64,000 nt of DNA, taken from assembly GCA_014841835.1 (NCBI GenBank), contig JACYUQ010000001.1, positions 186,001-250,000 of the forward strand. Reading direction: 5' to 3'. The position numbers and the translations under genes were made by a program. The notes below the pieces were generated by a model. The model saw only the letters and a program-made list of their open reading frames with translations, was not told where the DNA came from and did not search any database. Shown piece after piece: positions 35,227-43,744 of the stretch. The DNA comes from Oxalobacteraceae sp. CFBP 13730 (GTDB lineage: Bacteria; Pseudomonadota; Gammaproteobacteria; Burkholderiales; Burkholderiaceae_D). Each line of letters opens with the position of its first letter. The first letter of the stretch is position 1.

Positions 35227-35340
35227 TTACTGCTGGCGCGACTTTTCTTCTTTCTTGACCTTCTTGGCTTCCTTCTTTTCCTTCATGGTCTTGGCCGGTT
35301 CTTTCTTGGTCGTCTTTTTTGCATCCTGACTCTTGCTCAT
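35227..35340 (-). CDS. 37-residue lysine-rich microprotein
   Basis: Below normal gene-calling size. GGAG lies 8 bp before the ATG. The protein starts MSKSQDAKKTTKKEPAK and goes on MKEKKEAKKVKKEEKSRQQ: about 40% Lys and almost no hydrophobic residues. Such composition suggests nucleic acid or ribosome binding. The sequence is in a stretch with no other gene on either strand. Confidence 0.55.
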   Translation of the reverse strand: MSKSQDAKKTTKKEPAKTMKEKKEAKKVKKEEKSRQQ

Positions 35341-35428
35341 GGTGGTGCTCCATTCATGGTGATTGCTGCGGATGTCATGAGAACGTGCCGGACAGCGCGT
35401 CGGGCATCATGCGGATAGTACCACCATG

Positions 35429-35737
35429 CTATCGCCGCCCGGTAGCGGCTCGCCGTGCCAGCGGGACGTCCAGCACCAGGTCATCGCGCGCCAGCGCCAC
35501 GCAGGGCAGGATGTCGCCATCACGCCGTTCCTCCACCGACAAACCCGGCCAGTCGATCGTGTACGCCACCGCGCCGGCGCGCAGCCGGCACAGACAAGTG
35601 CGGCACGTGCCGTTGCGGCACGAACTGGGGATGTCGATGCCCGCTGCCTCGATCGCGGCCAGCAGCGTCGTGGCGCCGTCAACCGTGACGCTGGCGCCCA
35701 GCGGCAGAACGGTGATGGTGTAAACAGGGTTATCCAT
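35429..35737 (-). CDS. Plant-type [2Fe-2S] ferredoxin
   Basis: 102-residue ferredoxin with the plant-type cluster motif: Cys40, Cys45 and Cys48 in SCRNGTCRTCLC, and Cys79 in DILPCVAL. It is a small soluble electron carrier; the partner oxygenase or reductase is not in the window. A β-grasp fold is indicated by YTITVLPLGASVTVDG at the N terminus and the spacing of the cysteines. Monocistronic. Confidence 0.85.
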   Translation of the reverse strand: MDNPVYTITVLPLGASVTVDGATTLLAAIEAAGIDIPSSCRNGTCRTCLCRLRAGAVAYTIDWPGLSVEERRDGDILPCVALARDDLVLDVPLARRAATGRR

Positions 35738-35851
35738 GGTGCAATTGTAGCCTCAATGAAACAGTTGACCGACTGTGAGTACGCTGACGCACAGACCCGC
35801 GCCCTGCAGAGCACTAGTCTATAGTTTTCCAGAAGCAAACCCGGAGACCGC

Positions 35852-36883
35852 ATGAACAAGATGACCGCCCTGACCCTGATCGCCGCCCTTGGAGGCACGC
35901 TGACCCACGCCATCGCGCAACAGCCTGCCCCGCTGCCACCCGCCGCCCAACCGGCAACGACAGCCCAGAACACGACGATGTCGACGGCGGTCGCCGCTGC
36001 GCCCGGCGCCGTGCAGGATCCCGCGCTTGCCGAGCAGGCCGAATTCGAAAAGCTGCTGCGCGCTCAGGTGCTGCTGGAGCGCATCTATCTGTCGCCAGGC
36101 GAACTGGACGGCGCCTATGGCTCGAACCTGCGCCAGGCCTTGACCACGTTCCAGACCTTGCGCAAGCTGCCGGTCACCGGCAAGCTCGACGACGCAACCT
36201 GGAATGCCCTGGCTGTCGACACGACCCCTACGCTGGCCGAGTACGCGCTGATCGCCGAAGACGTCGAAGGTCCGTTCCAGCCGATTCCCGACACGATGAT
36301 GGAAAAAGCCAAGCTCGACAAGCTGGGCTATGCCAACGTGCTCGAAGGCCTGGGCGAAAAATTCCATGCCAGCCCAGCCCTGCTGCAACGCCTCAATCCT
36401 GGCAAGACCTTTGCCCGCGCTGGCGAACGCATCATGGTGCCGAACGTGAGCGGCAAGGAACCGCTGGCGCAGGCGACCAAGGTTGTCGTGCGCGATGGTG
36501 CCAAGACGCTGCAACTGTTTGACGCATCGGGCCGCCTGCTGGCGCAGTATCCGGCCTCGACTGGCAGCAGCCGCGATCCGTTGCCAATTGGCACCTGGAA
36601 GATCGAGGGCGTGCACGCCAATCCAGTCTATAACTACAACCCGAAACTGTTCTGGGATGCCAAGCCCGGCGACAAGGCAACGCCGGTCAAGCCAGGCCCG
36701 AACAACCCGGTCGGCGTGATGTGGATCGACCTGTCCAAGCCGCACTACGGCATCCACGGTACGCCAGTACCGGGCCACGTGGGCAAGACCGAATCGCATG
36801 GCTGCATCCGCTTGACGAACTGGAGCGCGGCCGAAGTGGGCGCGGCCGTCTCGGCGGGCACCGAAGTGATCCTGCAAAAATAA
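35852..36883 (+). CDS. L,D-transpeptidase (YkuD family) with peptidoglycan-binding domain
   Basis: 343-residue periplasmic enzyme forming or exchanging peptidoglycan cross-links through a Cys nucleophile. A signal peptide (MNKMTALTLIAALGGTLTHA) and a Pro/Ala linker precede a PG_binding_1-like region (about 70–125, LRQALTTFQTLRKLPVTGKLDDATW). The YkuD domain at about 210–343 has HGTPVPGHVGKTESHGCIRL with catalytic Cys318. CGGAGA precedes the ATG, and a TATAGT lies about 30 bp upstream. The next gene, an M23 peptidase, is 51 bp downstream in the same direction. Confidence 0.9.
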   Translation: MNKMTALTLIAALGGTLTHAIAQQPAPLPPAAQPATTAQNTTMSTAVAAAPGAVQDPALAEQAEFEKLLRAQVLLERIYLSPGELDGAYGSNLRQALTTFQTLRKLPVTGKLDDATWNALAVDTTPTLAEYALIAEDVEGPFQPIPDTMMEKAKLDKLGYANVLEGLGEKFHASPALLQRLNPGKTFARAGERIMVPNVSGKEPLAQATKVVVRDGAKTLQLFDASGRLLAQYPASTGSSRDPLPIGTWKIEGVHANPVYNYNPKLFWDAKPGDKATPVKPGPNNPVGVMWIDLSKPHYGIHGTPVPGHVGKTESHGCIRLTNWSAAEVGAAVSAGTEVILQK

Positions 36884-36902
36884 CGATCGCTACAGGCACA
36901 TA

Positions 36903-36923
36903 TGCGGCGCCGGTGGCGCCGCA
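36903..36923 (+). promoter_or_regulatory. Perfect hairpin between the L,D-transpeptidase and M23 genes
   Basis: TGCGGCGCC and GGCGCCGCA form a 9-bp perfect stem around GGT, directly before the ribosome site (GGAGA) of the M23 gene. No T run follows, so it is unlikely to be a terminator; it may stabilise the transcript or tune translation of the second gene. Confidence 0.45.
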
Positions 36924-36934
36924 CGGAGAACACG

Positions 36935-37627
36935 ATGAAATGGTTGATCACGTTTATCATCGGCGCCCTGGTCGGCGCCGCGATACTGTTCGTCGCGCTG
37001 CAGGACGTGCCGGAGACCCCGGCACCGGCGGTCACGGCTGCTGCCCCCGCAGCAGCCGGCATCCCGGCATCGCAAATCGACGGCCAGCTGCCACCAGCGC
37101 CGGTGGTGATGCCGAACCTGGAAGATGCCGACCTGCCGCTGCGTCCGACGCCTGAAGGCACTGCGGCTGCCGGTGCAGCAGCGCCCGCGACCATGCCGGG
37201 CAAGCTGCTGGTGCCGGTGCAGGGCATCAAGTCGGCCCAGCTGACCGATACCTTCTACCAGCCGCGCGGCGAGCAGCGCCAGCACGAGGCGCTCGACATC
37301 ATGGCCCCGAGCGGCACGCCGGTGATCGCGGTCGCCGACGGCAAGGTCGTCAAACTGTTCCAGAGCAAACCGGGCGGCCTGACCGTGTACCAGTTTGACC
37401 CGACCGAGCAGTTTGCGTATTACTACGCCCATCTTGACCGCTACGCCGACGGCCTCGCTGAAGGCATGGACGTCAAGCGCGGCACGGTGATCGGGTATGT
37501 CGGCGTCACCGGCAATTCCGATCCCAATGCGCCGCACCTGCATTTCGCGCTCGTTTCGCTGACGGCCGAGAAGCAGTGGTGGAAAGGCACGCCCATCAAT
37601 CCGTTTCCACTGATGAGCGATCAGTAA
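36935..37627 (+). CDS. M23-family peptidase (LytM-like)
   Basis: 230-residue envelope protein with an N-terminal membrane anchor (MKWLITFIIGALVGAAILFVAL), a Pro/Ala-rich linker, and an M23 zinc peptidase domain at about 95–225. Metal ligands expected in M23 are seen as HEALDIMAP and HLHFAL. It probably cuts peptidoglycan cross-links, or acts as a regulatory LytM factor. The ATG at 36935 has GGAGA before it. It follows the transpeptidase in a likely operon; its last 32 bp overlap the convergent M4 protease gene. Confidence 0.87.
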   Translation: MKWLITFIIGALVGAAILFVALQDVPETPAPAVTAAAPAAAGIPASQIDGQLPPAPVVMPNLEDADLPLRPTPEGTAAAGAAAPATMPGKLLVPVQGIKSAQLTDTFYQPRGEQRQHEALDIMAPSGTPVIAVADGKVVKLFQSKPGGLTVYQFDPTEQFAYYYAHLDRYADGLAEGMDVKRGTVIGYVGVTGNSDPNAPHLHFALVSLTAEKQWWKGTPINPFPLMSDQ

Positions 37628-39422
37628 CTGCTGCCGATGCGGACCCGGGCCCCGGGTCCGCAGTCGTTTCATCGATGTCGGCGCCCACGTTGATGGCAGC
37701 ATAGGCACGCGTGACCGCCACCGCTTCGCGGCTTCCCACCCCATACAATTCTCCCGCCGCTTCAATCATCTTGGTGCGCGCATCAGCGTAGTTGGTGCTG
37801 GCCGTGAACTTGGTCGTGTTCGCACGGAACCAGATGCGAAACGCCTTGTCGATGCCGATACCCGTCATCGCGGCTGGCTGCCGCGTCAGGTAGCTGCTCC
37901 ACGCGTCGCCTGTCTTGTCGGCATCCGATCCCCGCGCCAGGAAATAAAACATCCGGTTGTTGGGGCCACTGCTGTAATGCACGTCCAGGTTCTTGAGCGT
38001 CGTGCTCCAGGCATCGCGGCTGCTCCCGTCCTTGCTCGGCTTGATCATCCAGCGCAACGGCTTGCCGTCACGGGCGATCTCGCTGCCCAGCATCCAGTCG
38101 TTACCCAGCTCGGGCACGATGTTTCCGGTGCCGCCTGCGCGGGCATACGCCTCGACCACTTCGCCGGTGATGTCCGAACTCGACTCGTTCAGCCCGCCCG
38201 ATTCGCCCTTGTAGAGCAGGTTCGACGTGGCAGCCGTGACGCCGTGGCCCATCTCGTGGCCGACCACGTCGATCGCCCCGAGGTTGGTGAAGAACGTGCC
38301 GTCGCCGATGAACATGCAGCGGCAGGTATCGCTGTAATACGCATTGTCGTAGCCGCGGTTGACGTGCACGGCGATATGGGTGGCGGTGTCGTGGCCGTCG
38401 AGCGCGCGCCAGCCCAGCACGTTCTGGTGCAGGTCGTAAGTGTTCATCAGGCCCCACATGGCGTTCACGGCTGCAGTCTGGCCGTTGGCACCCGTCGTGC
38501 TGGCGCCTTCGACGAACTGCTTGCCGTCGCCCCAGGTGTTGCTGACGTTGGTATACACGCGCCCGCTCGAGGTGGCGTGGTTGGCGTTGGTGATGGCCAT
38601 CGCGCCGAACGAACCACCCTTGCCGCGCTGCGGGTCGAGCAGCTGGTACATATTGCCGGCAAAAGTCGTGCTGAGCGTAACGTTGCCGTTGTACTGACTC
38701 AGGCCGATGCCTTCCACGGTTTGCAGCATGTTCCAGCGCTCGATGATGGCACCTGTACGCGCATCGACAATGGCATCGTAGTAAATCGGTTGCTCGCCGC
38801 TGCGCAGCCGCACGCACACATGCCAGGCCAGCATGTAGTGGTCGACCGTCTCGACCACGTCGACCGCGTTCAGTTCGCTATCGGGCTTGGCAACGGCGCT
38901 CGGGGCACGCTCGTCGCGCATCACCGGATAGATCACCAGTTCGGCAGTGGGGAGCTTGACGTTGACGGCGCGGGGCGGACTGTTCTTGAGCGCGGCGCTG
39001 ACGGCCGCCTTGCGCCTGATGACGGGCATGGTGTCGAAACCGGTAGCGGTCGACGTCATCCCACTGGTCGCGCCTCGCCCCAGCGCCAGACGCCGGGGCG
39101 AGGCGCTTTCGGACACGATCTGCTGGCGTGCATCGAGCACGACCACCGATTCGGCGCCAAAGATGCGCACCCCCTTGTACAGGTGCGCCACGCGCATCAC
39201 GTGCGTGCCCTGCACGCCGGGATGCTGCGAGACGACCCGGTAGCTGTGATCGGCATCAAGGCCGATCGCCGGCCGGCGTGCATCGAGCTGATCCAGCACC
39301 AGCGCCTGCGCTTTGCTGTCAAGCTTGCCTGCAGCGCCCATCATCGGCGCAGCAGACACGCCAGGCGCCAGTACGATCGCGGCAGCCAGCACGACTGCCC
39401 TGAAAAACGGTTGAGGAATCAT
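37596..39422 (-). CDS. Secreted M4-family (thermolysin-like) neutral metalloprotease
   Basis: 608-residue preproprotease. The signal peptide (about 1–24) is followed by an FTP/PepSY-type propeptide (about 30–225) and the M4 catalytic domain (about 240–590). The zinc site is HEMGH (His389, Glu390, His393) with the third ligand Glu413 in GGLNESSSD. The active-site His is in LDVHYSSGPNNRMFYFLA. Two close Cys residues (SDTCRCMF) lie near 367–369. The first Met after the open frame, MIPQPFF at 39422, gives a normal signal peptide. Exported, probably by type II secretion, to degrade proteins. Confidence 0.92.
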   Translation of the reverse strand: MIPQPFFRAVVLAAAIVLAPGVSAAPMMGAAGKLDSKAQALVLDQLDARRPAIGLDADHSYRVVSQHPGVQGTHVMRVAHLYKGVRIFGAESVVVLDARQQIVSESASPRRLALGRGATSGMTSTATGFDTMPVIRRKAAVSAALKNSPPRAVNVKLPTAELVIYPVMRDERAPSAVAKPDSELNAVDVVETVDHYMLAWHVCVRLRSGEQPIYYDAIVDARTGAIIERWNMLQTVEGIGLSQYNGNVTLSTTFAGNMYQLLDPQRGKGGSFGAMAITNANHATSSGRVYTNVSNTWGDGKQFVEGASTTGANGQTAAVNAMWGLMNTYDLHQNVLGWRALDGHDTATHIAVHVNRGYDNAYYSDTCRCMFIGDGTFFTNLGAIDVVGHEMGHGVTAATSNLLYKGESGGLNESSSDITGEVVEAYARAGGTGNIVPELGNDWMLGSEIARDGKPLRWMIKPSKDGSSRDAWSTTLKNLDVHYSSGPNNRMFYFLARGSDADKTGDAWSSYLTRQPAAMTGIGIDKAFRIWFRANTTKFTASTNYADARTKMIEAAGELYGVGSREAVAVTRAYAAINVGADIDETTADPGPGSASAAVTDRSSVETD

Positions 39423-39516
39423 CTCGGCTCCATCCGGTAAGCCGGGCCAGGTGGCGCCGGTCATCGACCATGATGGACGTGCAAATAAACGAGTATTTGC
39501 TTGAGAACAATGTCCC

Positions 39517-40110
39517 CTACCTACGGCGCTTCATCAGATACACCGCCGTGCCAACGACGGCCACGCCCAGCGCAACCTTCTTCGCCAGGCCCGCCTTGTT
39601 GTGCTGGAACTCGGCCTTGATGCCCATCTCGGCCAGCACGTTCGGAATCTTGCCGCTGGCCAGATCCTCGCCGATGCCCTCGACCATATTCACGCGGTCG
39701 GCCACCAGCAACAGCAGCCAATGGCGCACATCGTTCTCGGTCAGCTTGAAGGCCTGGCGCCGGATCATGCCGGACAGCCCGGACGGCGGCTGCACCGTGC
39801 CGAACAGCGGCGTGCGGCCCGGGCGCTCGGTGGAGACAAGTACCTCGACGCGTTCTTTCTGCGGTGCAGGATCGCCGTCCGGCACGTTGATGAAACGTGG
39901 CGGCGTGCGTTCCATCGGCACGCCGGGCCGGTCCTTGCGGTCGAGGTCGGCGCCCCAGCCCTGGATGTGCGCCAGTTGCGCGCGGGTGGGCCGGCGTGGC
40001 GCAATCGCGCCGTGGACGTGGCCGACGTGGCCATCGTTCTCGTGTTCGCCCGGTGCGTGGTCACCGTCGTGCTGGTCGTTGGCGCTCACGATGTCGTTAC
40101 GTGTCTGCAT
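39517..40110 (-). CDS. Hypothetical protein with a His/Asp-rich N terminus and C-terminal membrane helix
   Basis: 197-residue protein. The N-terminal 40 residues are His-, Asp- and Gly-rich (HDGDHAPGEHENDGHVGHVHG), a composition that can bind metal ions. A central conserved-looking part follows (RTPPRFINVPDGDPAPQKER), and the C terminus has a helix, KKVALGVAVVGTAVYLMKRRR. I do not recognise the family. It is 43 bp downstream of the alcohol dehydrogenase gene in the same direction, so the two may be co-transcribed. Confidence 0.65.
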   Translation of the reverse strand: MQTRNDIVSANDQHDGDHAPGEHENDGHVGHVHGAIAPRRPTRAQLAHIQGWGADLDRKDRPGVPMERTPPRFINVPDGDPAPQKERVEVLVSTERPGRTPLFGTVQPPSGLSGMIRRQAFKLTENDVRHWLLLLVADRVNMVEGIGEDLASGKIPNVLAEMGIKAEFQHNKAGLAKKVALGVAVVGTAVYLMKRRR

Positions 40111-40153
40111 GATGTGTCCTCGTAGTGTTCTGCATTCGTGATCTGCATGTCGG

Positions 40154-41338
40154 TTACGCTGCGGTGCTCGCCTTGACGGCCCGTACTTCGTTCGCCCGCG
40201 GCGGAATCAGGATCGTCTTGATGCAGTTGTCGAGCTTGCTTGAGAAAATGTGATACGCATCCGATACTTCTTCGAGCGGCACGCGGTGCGTGATGATCGC
40301 TTTCGGATCGATGCGGCCGGCGCGGATGTGCTCAATCAAGCGCGGCAGATGGCGGCGCACGCTGGCCTGGTTCATGCGCAGCGTCAAGCCCTTGTTCAGC
40401 GCATTGCCGATCGGGACCGCGTTGAAGGTCGGCCCATACACGCCGACGATCGACACATTGCCGCCCTTGCGCACCGAGTTGATGCACCAGTGCAGCACGG
40501 TCGCCGCGCCAGCCTGCATCATCGTGTAGACGCCCGTGATGGTCTGCATCGTGTTGCCCGCCGCTTCGCAGCCAACCGCATCGATGCAGACGTCGGCGCC
40601 CATCCAGTCGGTCATCTTCTTGATGTGCAGCGCCATGTCGCGCACTTCCTTGAAGTTCACGACTTCGCACTGCGCGTAGTTCTTGACGAATTCGAGGCGG
40701 TATTCGATCTCGTCGACGACGATCACGCGGCCCGCGCCCATCAGCCAGGCCGACTTGGCGGCAAAGATGCCGACCGGGCCAGCGCCGAACACGACCACCG
40801 TGTCGCCTTCCTTGATGTCGCCCATTTCGGCGGCCTGGTAACCGGTAGGCAGCGCGTCGGTGAGCAGCACGGCGTCATCGTCATGGATGTCGTCCGGGAT
40901 GATCATCGGGCCGACGTCGGCCATCGGCACGCGCACGTACTCGGCCTGGCCGCCGTCGTAGCCGCCGGCCGTGTGCGAGTAGCCATAGATCGCGCCAACC
41001 GCGGTCGATTGCGCATTCGTGTTGTTGCAATTGCCATACAGCTCGTGTTGGCAAAAGAAGCAGGAGCCGCAAAAGACGTTGAACGGCACCAGCACCTTGT
41101 CGCCCACCTTGAGCTTGTGGACATCCGACCCGATTTCTTCAACGATGCCGATGAATTCGTGGCCAAAGGTATGGCCGACGCGCGTATCGGGCACGAGGCC
41201 GTGGTACAGGTGCAGGTCGGAACCACAGATGCAGGCGCGGGTGACGCGCACGATGGCGTCACCGGGGTGTTCAATCACGGGCTCGGGCTTCTGGTCGGCG
41301 CGCACACGGTAGGGCCCGCGGTAGTTCATGGCAAGCAT
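40154..41338 (-). CDS. Zinc-dependent alcohol/formaldehyde dehydrogenase (MDR family)
   Basis: 394-residue medium-chain dehydrogenase. The catalytic zinc site is CICGSDLHLY and GHEFIGIVEE; the structural zinc Cys cluster is in FCGSCFFCQHELYGNC; the Rossmann motif is VVVFGAGPVGIFAAKSA. Sequence and length resemble glutathione-independent formaldehyde dehydrogenases and related threonine/alcohol dehydrogenases; the substrate is not certain. AAGGAG precedes the ATG at 41338; a second ATG lies 9 bp in. A long dyad lies upstream. Confidence 0.88.
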   Translation of the reverse strand: MLAMNYRGPYRVRADQKPEPVIEHPGDAIVRVTRACICGSDLHLYHGLVPDTRVGHTFGHEFIGIVEEIGSDVHKLKVGDKVLVPFNVFCGSCFFCQHELYGNCNNTNAQSTAVGAIYGYSHTAGGYDGGQAEYVRVPMADVGPMIIPDDIHDDDAVLLTDALPTGYQAAEMGDIKEGDTVVVFGAGPVGIFAAKSAWLMGAGRVIVVDEIEYRLEFVKNYAQCEVVNFKEVRDMALHIKKMTDWMGADVCIDAVGCEAAGNTMQTITGVYTMMQAGAATVLHWCINSVRKGGNVSIVGVYGPTFNAVPIGNALNKGLTLRMNQASVRRHLPRLIEHIRAGRIDPKAIITHRVPLEEVSDAYHIFSSKLDNCIKTILIPPRANEVRAVKASTAA

Positions 41339-41361
41339 AAGCACTCCTTGGCAAGTTCTAA

Positions 41362-41420
41362 AAGTTGATGTCGGCGCGCCCTGAATAGCGTGCTGATCCG
41401 ACACCAACTTATGTCAAGTT
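41362..41420. promoter_or_regulatory. Extended dyad upstream of the alcohol dehydrogenase gene
   Basis: AAGTTGATGTCGG (41362–41374) faces CCGACACCAACTT (41398–41410): 12 of 13 bp match, with a 23-bp spacer. The right arm overlaps a second dyad, AACTT-atgtc-AAGTT (41406–41420). No gene lies in the 185-bp gap, so an operator for dehydrogenase regulation is likely. The regulator is unknown. Confidence 0.45.
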
Positions 41421-41523
41421 ACCAAGAATTACCATATGCGCACGGTAACGAACACGCATTTTTACGCACTTACCCCGAATTAACGTCCGCCTTTATACCC
41501 GACAGGAAACTTTCTCACGCCTT

Positions 41524-42405
41524 TTATAGATTTTTGGCATCAAACGTATTGCACGAAGCCACTTCACCACTCTCCAGGCCACGTTCGAACCAGCGAACGC
41601 GTTGCGCCGACGTCCCGTGCGTGAACGAGTCTGGCATTACCACGCCGCGCGACTGCTTTTGCAGCGCATCGTCGCCGATCGCGCTGGCAGCGTTCAGCGC
41701 AGCTTCGACATCGCCCTGCTCCAGGATCTTCGCACGCTGATCGGTGCGCTTGGCCCAGACACCGGCGAAGCAGTCGGCTTGCAGCTCGAGTTTGACTGAC
41801 AGGACATTGCCCTGCTTTTCCGACGCGTTCTGCTGGGCCGTATGCACCTTGTCGGAAATCCCGAGCAGGTTCTGGACGTGGTGGCCGACCTCGTGGGCGA
41901 TCACGTACGCCTGGGCAAATTCGCCGCCAGCGTTGAACCGTTGCTGCATCGTGCGGAAGAAATCGAGGTCGATGTAGACCGATGCATCGGCCGGGCAGTA
42001 GAACGGTCCTGTCGCGCTCTGGCCGACACCGCACGAGGTGTTCGTGCGGCCGTCGAACAGCACGAGTTTGGCCGGCTGGTATTGCGCATTCTGTTCGGTG
42101 AAGATCTGGGTCCATGCATCTTCGGTGTAGGCCAGCGTGGTGCGCACGAACTTGCTTTCGCGGTCGTCGGCCGGCGCCGCGCGTGGCTGCGACGATTGCT
42201 GCACCTGCGGCGCGCCACCACCCGACAGCAGGCTCAGGATCGTGGCAGGCGAGACGCCCAAAAAGTAGGAACCCACCAGTGCGATGACGATGGTGCCGAT
42301 GCCGATCGAGCGCCCGCCAATGCCGAAGCCACCACCACCTCCCCCGCCACTGTCGCCCCGACGGTCTTCGACATTGCTGCTTTCACGGTCACCATCCCAA
42401 CGCAT
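41524..42405 (-). CDS. YpfJ-family neutral zinc metallopeptidase
   Basis: 293-residue membrane-anchored protein of the YpfJ/Zn-peptidase family. A Gly-rich N terminus is followed by one membrane helix (GIGTIVIALVGSYFLGVSP) and a periplasmic peptidase domain with the zinc motif HEVGHHVQ; ELQADCFAGVWA resembles the third-ligand region. CGVGQSATGPFYCPAD is typical of the family. AGGAG precedes the ATG at 42405. The substrate is unknown. Confidence 0.88.
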   Translation of the reverse strand: MRWDGDRESSNVEDRRGDSGGGGGGGFGIGGRSIGIGTIVIALVGSYFLGVSPATILSLLSGGGAPQVQQSSQPRAAPADDRESKFVRTTLAYTEDAWTQIFTEQNAQYQPAKLVLFDGRTNTSCGVGQSATGPFYCPADASVYIDLDFFRTMQQRFNAGGEFAQAYVIAHEVGHHVQNLLGISDKVHTAQQNASEKQGNVLSVKLELQADCFAGVWAKRTDQRAKILEQGDVEAALNAASAIGDDALQKQSRGVVMPDSFTHGTSAQRVRWFERGLESGEVASCNTFDAKNL

Positions 42406-42433
42406 ACGTTCTCCTAGTCGTCCAGTTATTGAT

Positions 42434-42616
42434 TCAGCGGCTGTTGCGCTTGAGGTTGGAGGTATCGGCGCGCTCGCGCGCATCCTTGCCGCGCAGATCA
42501 TCGGCGGGCGCCAGGCCTGCACGCTGCTCGTCGTTCAACGCGCGCTCGCGGCGTTCGCGGGCGATTTCGCGGTCCATGCGTCCGCGCGGGACGTCGTCCA
42601 TGTCAAAGCTTTTCAT
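42434..42616 (-). CDS. Small charged hypothetical protein (60 residues)
   Basis: Starts MKSFDMDDVPRGRMDREIAR and is rich in Arg, Asp and Glu throughout, ending LKRNSR. Probably helical and soluble. It lies 28 bp before the YpfJ-type peptidase gene in the same direction. A purine-rich GAGAGAGAA stretch precedes the ATG, and a hexanucleotide repeat lies further upstream. Confidence 0.5.
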   Translation of the reverse strand: MKSFDMDDVPRGRMDREIARERRERALNDEQRAGLAPADDLRGKDARERADTSNLKRNSR

Positions 42617-42637
42617 GTTGGCTGTTCTCTCTCGGGT

Positions 42638-42668
42638 CGTTATCGTTGTCGTTGTCGTTGTCGTTTCG
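42638..42668. repeat. Short tandem repeat of a GTTGTC hexamer
   Basis: About four to five units of CGTTGT/GTTGTC in a row, with one imperfect unit at the left end. It lies in the leader of the 60-residue gene, and could vary by slipped-strand mispairing. Confidence 0.6.
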
Positions 42669-42798
42669 CTATGTTGGTGAGTATGGTCGGTCGCCATCAT
42701 CCGGTATGTTCGAATCATCACATATTGCATCAAATTCCATCGACATACGGCGCGGTTGGGGCGCGCCAATCCTGCCTTATTCGTGCGATGCTTGCGCC

Positions 42799-43734
42799 AT
42801 GACACCATTCCAAGCCAACGCTCTGCTCACTCTTGGCACGACCCTGCGCCAGGCCGGTTACCGCTTCATGACCGTCACACCATCGACGCACCGGCGCATC
42901 AACGGCCGGCCCGGCAACGAAAAGGCACGCGACCTGCGTGACGTGTTCGGCTGGAGCCGGCCGTTTACCCCCGCCGTTCTGCCGCCCGGCATGCTCGATT
43001 TGATGGCATCGGCCGGTGTGCTGGAGGGCGGCGGCGACGAACTGCGCTCGACCGTGCGCGCCTCGACGCTGGACGACCTGCTGCTGTTTCACTCGGCCTT
43101 CCCCACGCATGCCGACAATGCCGTGTTCTTCGGGCCGGACACCTACCGTTTCGTCGGCGCCATGCGGCGGGCGTTCGCCTCAGCCGATCCCGCGCCCATG
43201 CGCGCGGTCGATGTCGGCTGCGGCAGCGGCTCCGGTGCGCTCACGGTTGCGCGTGCCTTCCCGGCGGCCGACGTGATCGGCGCCGATGTCAACACGGCCG
43301 CGCTGACGCTGGCCCGCGTGAATGCAGAATTGAACGGTGTGACGGGGTTCACGGCCTGCGAAAGCGATCTGTTTGCCGGTGTCGCGGGCGACGTTGACCT
43401 GATCGTCTCGAATCCGCCGTTCGTCGTCGATCCGGATGGGCGCCGCTACCGCCACGGCGGCGGCGAACGTGGCGCCGAACTGTCGCGCCGCATCGTCGAA
43501 GAAGGCCTGGCGCGCTTGCGCCCCGGCGGAAGGCTGCTGCTGTACACGGGCGTTGCGCTGTCGGGAATCGATGACCACTTCCTGGACAGCATCCGTGCGC
43601 GGCTCGACGCAGAATGCACTTCGTGGTCGTATGAAGAACTCGACCCCGACATCTTCGGCGGGCAACTTGGCGAGGCCGGCTACGAAGAGGTCGAGCGGAT
43701 TGCCGCAGTGTGGCTGCAGGCGCGCAAACGCTAA
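42799..43734 (+). CDS. N-type SAM-dependent methyltransferase (PrmC/RlmG-like)
   Basis: 311-residue methyltransferase. The SAM motif is VDVGCGSGSGALTVA, with an acidic residue at the end of strand 2 (IGADVNTAAL), and the NPPF motif IVSNPPFV typical of enzymes that methylate amino groups on RNA bases, DNA or glutamine. An N-terminal domain of about 140 residues resembles the substrate-binding half of RlmG/PrmC-type enzymes. The target (rRNA or protein) cannot be told. It converges with the antiporter gene, 10 bp apart. Confidence 0.82.
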   Translation: MTPFQANALLTLGTTLRQAGYRFMTVTPSTHRRINGRPGNEKARDLRDVFGWSRPFTPAVLPPGMLDLMASAGVLEGGGDELRSTVRASTLDDLLLFHSAFPTHADNAVFFGPDTYRFVGAMRRAFASADPAPMRAVDVGCGSGSGALTVARAFPAADVIGADVNTAALTLARVNAELNGVTGFTACESDLFAGVAGDVDLIVSNPPFVVDPDGRRYRHGGGERGAELSRRIVEEGLARLRPGGRLLLYTGVALSGIDDHFLDSIRARLDAECTSWSYEELDPDIFGGQLGEAGYEEVERIAAVWLQARKR

Positions 43735-43744
43735 GCCAGTGCCG

